From HGM05232 sp964646495 (lineage in GTDB: Bacteria > Bacteroidota > Bacteroidia > Bacteroidales > Muribaculaceae): DNA of 26,256 nt. This document shows, piece after piece, positions 15,901 through 21,772 of the stretch (positions within the stretch are counted from its first letter, which is position 1; the number at the start of each line of letters is the position of its first letter). The notes under the pieces are model-generated. The model was not told the DNA's origin. It did no database searches and was given only the letters and a program-made list of their open reading frames with translations. The DNA lies in assembly GCA_964646495.1 (NCBI GenBank), contig CAZYEO010000015.1, positions 1 through 26,256 on the forward strand, given 5' to 3'. Both the position numbers and the translations under genes were made by a program.

Positions 15901-17409
15901 AGCGTGGAGGTGCTTAACAAGGGAAATCAAAATATTAAATTTGTAGTGACTGAAATAATAAAAGAACAGAATGGATTGTGGTATGAAGTCGCTCAACATT
16001 CTACTCGATTTGCCATGCTTGTGCGTGGAGTGAATTTCCGTTGGAGATCCACACGCTCACTTTCAATTCCTCAGTTTATTCCCAATATAGGTGATATATT
16101 CGGGCAAAGCACCCATTATGATGCAATGGCTCCCGGTATGGATTTTGCATTTGGTTTTGCCGGAGAGGAGTATATACAAAAAGCAATTGATCGAGGATGG
16201 TTACTTCGCGATAAGACACAGACATCTCCTGCCATATCATCGCGTACATCCGAGTTTAATTTTGAGGTTAATCTTGAACCTCTTAAAGGTCTGAAAATTG
16301 TGCTTACAAGTAATCGCACTGATAATCGTACAAATCAAATACAGTTTATGTATGATGAAATGCCTACAACTTATTCAGGAAGCTACACTAAGACTCACTG
16401 TGCAATAGCTACTGCACTCAAAAGTTCATCTTCCGAAAATGGGTATCAAAGTGAGGTATTCAATAAATTCATTGCCAATACCGAGATTATAGCTCAACGT
16501 TTGAATAATCAATATATTGGCACGAAATACCCTGATAAAGGATTTATTAAGGGTACGTCTTATGCTAATCAAGAGTATAATCCCAATGTGGGAGGAGTAA
16601 ACAAGACCGGCAGTGATGTTATGATTCCTGCATTTATTGCTGCATATTCAGGAATGGATGCTTCAAAAATATATCTCACTCCATTCCCATCACTCTCAGC
16701 TATGCTCCCAAATTGGCGCATAACCTACGATGGATTTATACAGCTTGGGAATATGCGTAAACTATTTAAGAGTTTTACAATTACTCATGCCTATCAATGT
16801 ACTTATTCGGTAGGATCGTTTTCTTCGTATCAACAATGGGTAGGCATAGGCAATGAAAAAGGTTTTACTCTCGATGAATTGTCTCAGACTCCTATTCCTT
16901 CATCTCCATTTAATATATCATCTGTGTCAATTACCGAAAAATTTGCACCGTTGATTGGAGTCGTGGCTACTATGAACAATAATGTAACTATTAACGCCGA
17001 ATATCGTGACAGTCGTACTCTGACGCTTAATTCATCGGCAGGACAACTGATGGAGGCTTCTACCAAAACATTAGTAGTGGGAGGTGGATATAAGATTGCC
17101 AATTTCAATACTATTCTAAAAATGAAGGGTAGCCAACAAGGTATAAGCAATGACCTCACGATGAATCTTGATTTTTCATTCTCTAACAATCAAGCTCTGA
17201 TACGTCGTATAGAATCTAACACTGCACAAGCTACAAGCGGTACTCGCACTATCGGCATAAATTTCATTGCAAATTATATACTGAGCAAAAGAATAACCTT
17301 GGGAGCATATTTCGATCATCAAATCAATACTCCCCTTGTGTCTACATCATCCTATCCCACTACCAATAGCAATTATGGTATTTCAGTCAATTTATCATTG
17401 ACCAAATAA
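9967..17409 (+). CDS. sprA: T9SS outer-membrane translocon SprA (Sov)
   Basis: This 2480-residue protein matches the SprA/Sov family in size (family members are about 2400-2500 residues) and layout. SprA is the giant single-chain beta barrel that forms the outer-membrane pore of the type IX secretion system, through which folded proteins with C-terminal sorting domains pass. It is also needed for gliding in motile relatives. A signal peptide occupies about 1-32, followed by the proline-rich SKLPPPPPVGDEMP. The remainder is rich in alternating amphipathic strands with many aromatic residues, as expected for an outer-membrane barrel with long periplasmic and surface loops. The C-terminus, GISVNLSLTK, ends in a barrel-like strand. 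It lies directly after ruvA, and three T9SS cargo genes are in the same window. The reading frame is intact throughout. Other T9SS core genes (gldK-N, porU, porV) are not in the window. Confidence 0.95.
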   Translation: MRKLSNKLVRVLYIIICGVLLYSTYNFFAYAQYATSKLPPPPPVGDEMPLVVGDTIITPFKVQPTIPQDYQDIADQEFAADLSTPSNITTQAEYDSETGCYIIHTRMGGIDIATPFMLSADEYNNMTLRQSMINYYRQKNADLALNKSKSEFNFLDMNFALGPLEKVFGPGGVQLKTQGSVQLNIGIKSNKTDNPALSVNSRRKTYFDFDQKIQATIAASVGDRLKFNMSYNTDATFDFDSKNLKLQYEGKEDDIIKNIEAGNVSMTTGSSLIKGSTALFGIKTKLQFGKLTATALVSQQNSESQSVNTKGGAQTTAFSVACDSYDQNRHYFLSHYFRDNYDKFTAKLPIVSSGISITRIEVWITNKRNTYNESRNIVAFMDLGENKKLANSYWIPNNTYDNPSNVSNNLLALIKADYPGARSINTVSQALEPLSVYGIDGGKDYEKVESARLLSSSDYILNSTLGYVSLKTALGADEVLGVAYQYTYNGNTYQVGEFSGDITTTDQSLYVKMLKSTTASPKLPMWHLMMKNVYSLGAYQVQKAKFKLNIKYLSDTTGTEINYLPVPGLNDKTLLQVMNLDRLNSNNEAQPDGYFDFIDGYTIYPATGKIIFPVVEPFGKHLADKIGNPELAKKYVFQELYDSTITVAKQMQDKNKFTMSGEYQASSGSQIRLNAMNVPRGSVTVTAGGVVLTENSDYTVDYNMGIVTITNQSIVDAGTNISVSLENQSMFSTQRKTLLGLDLNYAFNKNFNLGATVMHFSEKSITEKVAIGQETINNTIWGLNVAYNTSFMWLTNLLNKIPTVDATAPSTLSLNAEFAQLIPHKQKTGTTSGSSYIDDFETTQTGIDMRSPYSWSLASTPYDPGKDALFPEARLSNNIDYGKNRALLSWYYIDRMFTQKNSSSAPGYIRNDLEQLSNPYVREITSREIFPDRELSYGESSIIQTLNLSFYPNERGPYNLDAINIDDNANLLNPTKRWGGIMKKMDNTNFETSNIEYVQFWLMNPFLDPENPNYDGGDLYFNFGEVSEDILKDGLKSYENGLPLNGDNSFLAETVWGRVSKQTSLTYAFDNTTGARVKQDVGLDGLSNVDEYTFPSYKEYVDELRRRLPASTIAILEADKFSALNDPAGDNYHFYRGYDYDEQRLSILQRYKRYNGVEGNSLSPEDASDPLYQSSRSTPDVEDINSDNTLNEYERYFQYKISIRPQDLVVGQNYITDKQVSMVRLRNGKDGEVEWYQFKVPLKEYEKVVGSINDFSTIRFARMFMTGFNAVTHLRFATLELVRGEWRPYDYNLNTRADVPAEGQLDISTVNIEENAGRTPVNYVLPPGVTRVIDSGQSQITQLNEQSMSLKVTGLQPDDARGVYKNTSLDLRVYKRLQMFNHAEALIDDPTNLKNGDLAIFVRLGSDIKQNYYEYEIPLSITPAGKYNTYSSTDQHIVWPTDNMLDCALEVFTNLKKERNAAKRLDANVSFTKIYSGYDPDHPKNRVSVLGNPALSDVRVLLVGVRNKSGAMKDGVVWVNELKVTEFNEEGGWAAKGNLNITLSDIASINLSGHKETVGFGAVDQNLASRRNTALDQYNIAMQVDLGRFLPAKAKLKAPVYYSISKETVTPKYNPLDQDILLKDAVDACETKAQKDSINAYALEQKTVESFSISGLKFDVQSKNPMPWDPANFTLSYSSNKQRNNDPTNAYENTSDYRGSFQYSYSPYFKPFTPFSFIKSKSKNLKFLKEWDISWLPTNIGFFTNISRYYYEQQTRSEIDVNMQLPVSVSKNFIWDRQFSITWNLTKQLSLTFNSNTTAHVDEPMGAVNKQLFPDKYKNWRDTVWNSIRNLGTPWAYNQTFVGTYKAPFNKIPAIDFINATATYNAIYKWDRGATIDEVSEGNTISSQASWSVDSRLNLEQLYNKSKYLRDINKRFAPNSRTGSDRQKKAKRFERTVQLKTDTTTVLKHNLRTKKVKVTAMTTQGKPFPVKTKVIDDNSVEVLNKGNQNIKFVVTEIIKEQNGLWYEVAQHSTRFAMLVRGVNFRWRSTRSLSIPQFIPNIGDIFGQSTHYDAMAPGMDFAFGFAGEEYIQKAIDRGWLLRDKTQTSPAISSRTSEFNFEVNLEPLKGLKIVLTSNRTDNRTNQIQFMYDEMPTTYSGSYTKTHCAIATALKSSSSENGYQSEVFNKFIANTEIIAQRLNNQYIGTKYPDKGFIKGTSYANQEYNPNVGGVNKTGSDVMIPAFIAAYSGMDASKIYLTPFPSLSAMLPNWRITYDGFIQLGNMRKLFKSFTITHAYQCTYSVGSFSSYQQWVGIGNEKGFTLDELSQTPIPSSPFNISSVSITEKFAPLIGVVATMNNNVTINAEYRDSRTLTLNSSAGQLMEASTKTLVVGGGYKIANFNTILKMKGSQQGISNDLTMNLDFSFSNNQALIRRIESNTAQATSGTRTIGINFIANYILSKRITLGAYFDHQINTPLVSTSSYPTTNSNYGISVNLSLTK

Positions 17410-17448
17410 TATATTTAATAATCAGATACATAATTTAAGCATAAAAGA

Positions 17449-17480
17449 TTGTATATAAAATATATTAATTCTTATCTTTG
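17449..17480 (+). promoter_or_regulatory. Promoter of the propeller-amidase operon
   Basis: TTG (17449-17451), a 21-base spacer and TATCTTTG (17473-17480) match the consensus. Transcription would start near 17487. The leader contains a two-codon upstream ORF (ATG AAT TAA, 17495-17503) shortly before the true start. No other promoter is seen before 24196, so one mRNA may cover all four genes. Confidence 0.7.
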
Positions 17481-17521
17481 TGTGGTAATCTAACATGAAT
17501 TAATATAATTAATTATACAAC

Positions 17522-18415
17522 ATGAAAACAACTATTCTATCTCTCTTCGCATGCTGTACCCTGATGATGAGCGCGCAAGAGGTGACAATTTCCAAAAAAG
17601 TACCATTATTGAAAGGAGTGGAAACCGCAGCTTATTTCCCGGTGCTAAATGAGGATGGCACAAAAATGGTTTACACCGGTGAAAATCAAAAAGGATTAAA
17701 ACTCTATGACTTCAAAGATGATGTGTCGGTAGCAATCACAAATGCCGACAAAGCCGGAATGTATCCTACATTTTCAAGTGACGGAAAAATATATTTCGTG
17801 ACTCAGAACATGAAAAACAATCTTAATTATCGTAGCGTTGAAAGCTATGAGATAGCCTCGAAAAAAAGTAATATGGTCTTGAAAGACCAACGCAGAGTTA
17901 CGCATCCGCAAGCCCTTAAAGGAGGCGTGGTGGTAAAAACAGCGAAAGGTGTAGAAAAAACCACCAATTCTAAAGAAGTGTATGTGTACACAGATAAGTC
18001 GAGAGTGGTAGTAGGGCAAAATGGACGTGAACGCTCATTTACTCCTGTAGAATCTTATGCAGGATACCTATGGGCATCGTTGTCGCCCGATAAAGAAAAG
18101 GTGATGTTTTATGCTGCCGGAAAAGGTATTGTTATAATGAATCTTGATGGTGAGATATTGAGCCAACCGGGAAATTATGTGCATCCGGTGTGGATGGGCA
18201 ATGACTATATCGTAGTTCAAAATTCCAAAGATGACGGACATCAATATTCATCATCTCAAATTCTATTAGTAAAAGCTGACGGGAGTTTTGTGAAAGAACT
18301 TACAGCACCTACCTCTATGACTATGCACCCATCTGCATCTGAGAAAGCAGGCAGAATAGTATTTGATACCATTGATGGTAAATTATATATGATGGAGTTA
18401 AGCATTAAAGAATAA
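17522..18415 (+). CDS. Secreted PD40/TolB-like beta-propeller protein, copy 1
   Basis: A 297-residue protein with a signal peptide (about 1-18, cleavage after MSA). The rest consists of repeated propeller-type blades: AYFPVLNEDGTKMVY (about 37-51), MYPTFSSDGKIYFV, LWASLSPDKEKVMFY, VHPVWMGNDYIVV and GRIVFDTIDGKLYMMEL. The xPxxSPDGxxxxF pattern is that of PD40/TolB-type repeats. There is no T9SS sorting domain and no good lipobox, so it probably remains soluble in the periplasm. It starts the operon and lies 21 bases before a T9SS-exported amidase. A collinear paralogue of the same length sits before the second amidase. Propellers of this type usually bind proteins or ligands rather than catalyse, so a partner or regulator of the amidase is a reasonable guess. 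The function is not known. Confidence 0.8.
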   Translation: MKTTILSLFACCTLMMSAQEVTISKKVPLLKGVETAAYFPVLNEDGTKMVYTGENQKGLKLYDFKDDVSVAITNADKAGMYPTFSSDGKIYFVTQNMKNNLNYRSVESYEIASKKSNMVLKDQRRVTHPQALKGGVVVKTAKGVEKTTNSKEVYVYTDKSRVVVGQNGRERSFTPVESYAGYLWASLSPDKEKVMFYAAGKGIVIMNLDGEILSQPGNYVHPVWMGNDYIVVQNSKDDGHQYSSSQILLVKADGSFVKELTAPTSMTMHPSASEKAGRIVFDTIDGKLYMMELSIKE

Positions 18416-18436
18416 TCTACAACCATAGAAATAATT

Positions 18437-20845
18437 ATGAAAAAGATATTTACTATAATAGCTGCTGCAATAATGGCATTGCCAACGGTAGCACAAGAAC
18501 CGGGCGATGTGATGATATTTATCAATCCCGGACATGGTGGACATGATTCAGATGACCGAAACGTTGTAATTGAGCCGTTTAAAAGTGGCGATCCTAATGG
18601 ATATTGGGAATCAAACTCTAATCTTGAGAAAGGTCTTTCATTGAAAGCTCTTCTTGAAGCAAAAGGGTGCAATGTAGATATGTCGCGTGTCACCAATACC
18701 ACAGCCGACGACCTCGGATTGAGTGTGATTAGTGGGCTTGCCAATGACTCTGGTGCAGATATATTCTTCTCGATTCATAGTAATGCTACTGGTACAGCCA
18801 ATCGCGTTAATTTTCCTCTTATGCTTTTTAGAGGTAAAGATGATATGCCTATTATTCCGGATTCAAAAGTATTATCAGAATTATTATTTCCACATCTGAT
18901 TTCTAACGAAGCAACCGTGTGGACACAAACATCAACCAATGTGCGTGGCGACTGGTCGTTCTATCCATCGTGGGGAACATCGGGATTAGGAGTACTAAGA
19001 GAGTTGCAGATACCGGGAATGTTATCGGAGGGTTCATTTCACGATTATATACCAGAAACATATCGTTTGATGAATAAAGATTTCTGTTGGCTTGAAGCAT
19101 GGCATTTCTTGAAAGCAATCGATGATTATTGGTCGTTTGCTCCCGAAACGAAGGGTATTATTGCCGGTGTATTGTATGATGAACGTTTCCAACGCGATGT
19201 TAATTATATAATGTTTGCACGCGATATTATGCTTCCGGTATCGGATGCTAAAGTTACTCTATATGATGAAAGCGGCACAACCGAGTTACAATCGTATCTT
19301 ACCGATAAATTATACAATGGATTCTTTTTGTTCAAGGATCTTGAGCCGGGGAAATATATAATAAAGATGACCTCAGAAACACATGAACCTAAAGAAGCAG
19401 AAGTAACTGTTACTGCCAATAAGGTTTCATATCCGGTAATTGCACTGAAAAAAATACGCAACACACCTCCGGCAGTATTGTCATATACGCCACAATGGAA
19501 TGAAGGAGATAAACCACTTTTATGTAATACATCAATCAATTTAGCATTTAATTGGGATATGGATGTAGCTTCTACTGAAGCAGCTTTCACAATTACTCCT
19601 GCAGTAGAGGGTGTTTTCACATGGACGGAATCAAATACAAAAATGGAATTTAAGCCAAAACGCTCATATAAGCCAAATACGCTATATACAATAAAATTGG
19701 CAAAAACTGCAACTCATGCCGGTGGTGTTCCATTGGAAAACGATTTTACAATTCAATTTGCTACCGATGATAGAGAATTTACTACAATTCTTGCTCAGTA
19801 CCCTATAGATGGCAGTGAAATTCATTATAAAGGAATGGCAGTAATGATGATGGCTGATAAATTTTTCGATGCCGGACAAATAATAAAACAAGTGTCGATG
19901 GTTAATGCGGCAGGCGCACCAATGACTTTCAATACTCGTTCATTCAGCTATAATAAAGATAATGAGGCTTATGGTTGGTTCAAACTACCGGTAGCCGGAA
20001 ATCTTAATATTGGAGAAACTTACACTCTTACGCTTTCCGGTGATATTTCCGATAAAGATGGAGTGAAAATACCCCAGGAGCAGATTATTAATTTTAAGGC
20101 TGTGGATGTAACAGAATTGAGCGTAGGAAGTGATGTCATTACAAATTTTGAAGATAATACCCTTTATACTCTTAATGCTGACAAATCAACTAAATACACC
20201 GAGGGTAAAATCACAAAAGATACATCCAATAAATTATTTGATGCTGCATGTGTGAAATTTGTAAGCACATTTAGTGAAGCCGGTGGTGAGATAACATACG
20301 ATTTCGGTGGAACTTCTACATTTACTATTAATACTAATTTCCATGCAGGATTATATGTAAACGGAGATTTAAGTGGTTGTGAGCTTTCGTGTGTATTTGA
20401 AAGCGCGTCAGGAGAGAAGATAGTAAAAGCATGCAATATTGATTTCCTTGGATGGAAACTTATTGAAATTCCATCTGTAGATTTTGCAACTGGTGAAGAA
20501 TATCAATTTAAGGGTATAAAAGTGAAGAGCACTAATGCTCTACAAGGGATGAAAAATACATTGATACTCGATAACCTTTTGAGAATGGAAGGTCCGGGCT
20601 CAGGAGTGGAAAATGTAGAAATTGCTTCTGTGAAAGTATATCCTAATCCGGCTTCAGAATATGTTATTGTTAATGGTGATGCCTTGGTAGAATCATTACA
20701 ACTTATCGGTATGAATGGAGCAGTAGTTGCTCAAACTGCAGGAAATGTAATAAATGTAAGCGAAATAGCTAACGGTACATATATTTTGAAAATTAGCATT
20801 TCGGGGGTTGTAACTACTCGAAAAGTAGTAATATTACACGAATAA
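18437..20845 (+). CDS. T9SS-exported N-acetylmuramoyl-L-alanine amidase (Amidase_3) with Ig-like domains, copy 1
   Basis: An 802-residue multidomain protein predicted to cleave the bond between N-acetylmuramic acid and L-alanine in peptidoglycan. The signal peptide is at 1-19. An Amidase_3 domain spans about 26-232 with zinc ligands His33 in PGHGG, Glu58 in YWES and His114 in SIHSN, and catalytic Glu198 in LSEGS. About 244-335 resembles a small prealbumin-like domain (NGFFLFKDLEPGKYIIKM). Two SbsA-type Ig-like domains follow (about 342-445 and 448-560, with NTLYTIKLA and GETYTLTLS). About 575-725 is a beta-sandwich with GLYVNGDLSG and FLGWKLIEI, similar to carbohydrate-binding-like modules. 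A T9SS sorting domain (YPNPASEYV to the end) closes it. All catalytic residues are present, so activity is likely. It lies 16 bases before the second propeller gene. Confidence 0.88.
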   Translation: MKKIFTIIAAAIMALPTVAQEPGDVMIFINPGHGGHDSDDRNVVIEPFKSGDPNGYWESNSNLEKGLSLKALLEAKGCNVDMSRVTNTTADDLGLSVISGLANDSGADIFFSIHSNATGTANRVNFPLMLFRGKDDMPIIPDSKVLSELLFPHLISNEATVWTQTSTNVRGDWSFYPSWGTSGLGVLRELQIPGMLSEGSFHDYIPETYRLMNKDFCWLEAWHFLKAIDDYWSFAPETKGIIAGVLYDERFQRDVNYIMFARDIMLPVSDAKVTLYDESGTTELQSYLTDKLYNGFFLFKDLEPGKYIIKMTSETHEPKEAEVTVTANKVSYPVIALKKIRNTPPAVLSYTPQWNEGDKPLLCNTSINLAFNWDMDVASTEAAFTITPAVEGVFTWTESNTKMEFKPKRSYKPNTLYTIKLAKTATHAGGVPLENDFTIQFATDDREFTTILAQYPIDGSEIHYKGMAVMMMADKFFDAGQIIKQVSMVNAAGAPMTFNTRSFSYNKDNEAYGWFKLPVAGNLNIGETYTLTLSGDISDKDGVKIPQEQIINFKAVDVTELSVGSDVITNFEDNTLYTLNADKSTKYTEGKITKDTSNKLFDAACVKFVSTFSEAGGEITYDFGGTSTFTINTNFHAGLYVNGDLSGCELSCVFESASGEKIVKACNIDFLGWKLIEIPSVDFATGEEYQFKGIKVKSTNALQGMKNTLILDNLLRMEGPGSGVENVEIASVKVYPNPASEYVIVNGDALVESLQLIGMNGAVVAQTAGNVINVSEIANGTYILKISISGVVTTRKVVILHE

Positions 20846-20861
20846 TAATAAATAATTTCAT

Positions 20862-21764
20862 ATGCGAATAAAAAAGATTTTAATCCTTTCAATGACGGTA
20901 GTGATATCACTACCGTCATTGGCATTGGGATTAAGGATAGATAAGCACTATCCGATTAACCTCCCCGATGCATCGAGTGCCCATCACCCGCAATTAAGTG
21001 GTGACGGCTCAAAACTTCTCTATTCTACAGAGGATTTTGATAAACTCACATTGCTCGACCTCTCCACCAACGAGAGTGTATTGATTGCCGAAGGAAATGG
21101 CGTAGGTAATAATCCCAAATTCTCACAAGATGGGATGGATGTGTATTTTAATTCTGCGCAAACCGTAAAACATCTTCGCTATTTTAAATGGGAATCTTAT
21201 AACTTGGGGACTAAAGCGATAACGGAATTGTCGCCACTTTCAAGAGAAAATCTCATGTTGATACCACAAAAAGAGGGATTGACAATAAAAGCCGGGAAAT
21301 CGCTACGAGGAGTCGCACCGATAATGCCTATTGTTGCAAGTAATTATAAAACAATTATTGTGACTCAGAATGGCAAAGATAAAGAGATCAATCCGATAGA
21401 TGATGCTCATAGCTACATGTGGGTTTCATTATCACCCGATGGAAGCCGCATAATGTTTGTAGAACCGTATAAAGGTATTTTTACTTGTGATCTCAACGGC
21501 GAAAATCTTAAAAGTCATGGGCGTGGTGACAATCCATTGTGGTTTGATAACGACTTTATTGTGACAATGAAAACCGTAGACGACGGTTATGTAGTGCTAT
21601 CATCGCAACTATATGCCATAAATACCACCACCGGATCTGCAATTGCTCTCACCGATGAAAGTACACGTGCCGAAGAGGCAACCGTAGCTGTGGATTCGCA
21701 TAAAATAGTGTATTCCACAATGGATGGCAAAGTATTTGCAATTGAATTAACCCCAATAGATTAG
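20862..21764 (+). CDS. Secreted PD40/TolB-like beta-propeller protein, copy 2
   Basis: A 300-residue collinear paralogue of the propeller protein encoded at 17522. The signal peptide is at about 1-23 (KKILILSMTVVISLPSLALG). Shared blades include HHPQLSGDGSKLLYS, NPKFSQDGMDVYF, MWVSLSPDGSRIMF, NPLWFDNDFIVTM and KIVYSTMDGKVFAIEL. The middle also matches, with TIIVTQNGKDKEINPI here against RVVVGQNGRERSFTPV in copy 1. There is no sorting domain and no lipobox. It lies between the two amidases, 16 bases after the first and eight bases before the second. A perfect 32-bp palindrome falls within its signal-peptide codons. The two copies have diverged widely, so the duplication is old. Function is unknown; the repeated pairing suggests it serves its downstream amidase. 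Confidence 0.8.
   Translation: MRIKKILILSMTVVISLPSLALGLRIDKHYPINLPDASSAHHPQLSGDGSKLLYSTEDFDKLTLLDLSTNESVLIAEGNGVGNNPKFSQDGMDVYFNSAQTVKHLRYFKWESYNLGTKAITELSPLSRENLMLIPQKEGLTIKAGKSLRGVAPIMPIVASNYKTIIVTQNGKDKEINPIDDAHSYMWVSLSPDGSRIMFVEPYKGIFTCDLNGENLKSHGRGDNPLWFDNDFIVTMKTVDDGYVVLSSQLYAINTTTGSAIALTDESTRAEEATVAVDSHKIVYSTMDGKVFAIELTPID
20890..20921. repeat. Perfect 32-bp palindrome inside the second propeller gene
   Basis: The half-site CAATGACGGTAGTGAT is followed immediately by its exact reverse complement, with the centre at 20905/20906. It begins 28 bases after the ATG and encodes part of the signal peptide. In mRNA it would form a 14-bp hairpin with a tight loop near the start of translation. 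No T run follows. Confidence 0.95.
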
Positions 21765-21772
21765 TTAATGAT

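Noticed and set aside
15567..15999. Two overlapping minus-strand ORFs within sprA
   Set aside because: Both lie wholly inside the continuous 2480-codon sprA frame and have no promoter or recognisable features.
17495..17503. Two-codon upstream ORF before the first propeller gene
   Set aside because: ATG-AAT-TAA in an AT-rich leader is expected by chance; no sign of attenuation such as paired hairpins or a T run was found.
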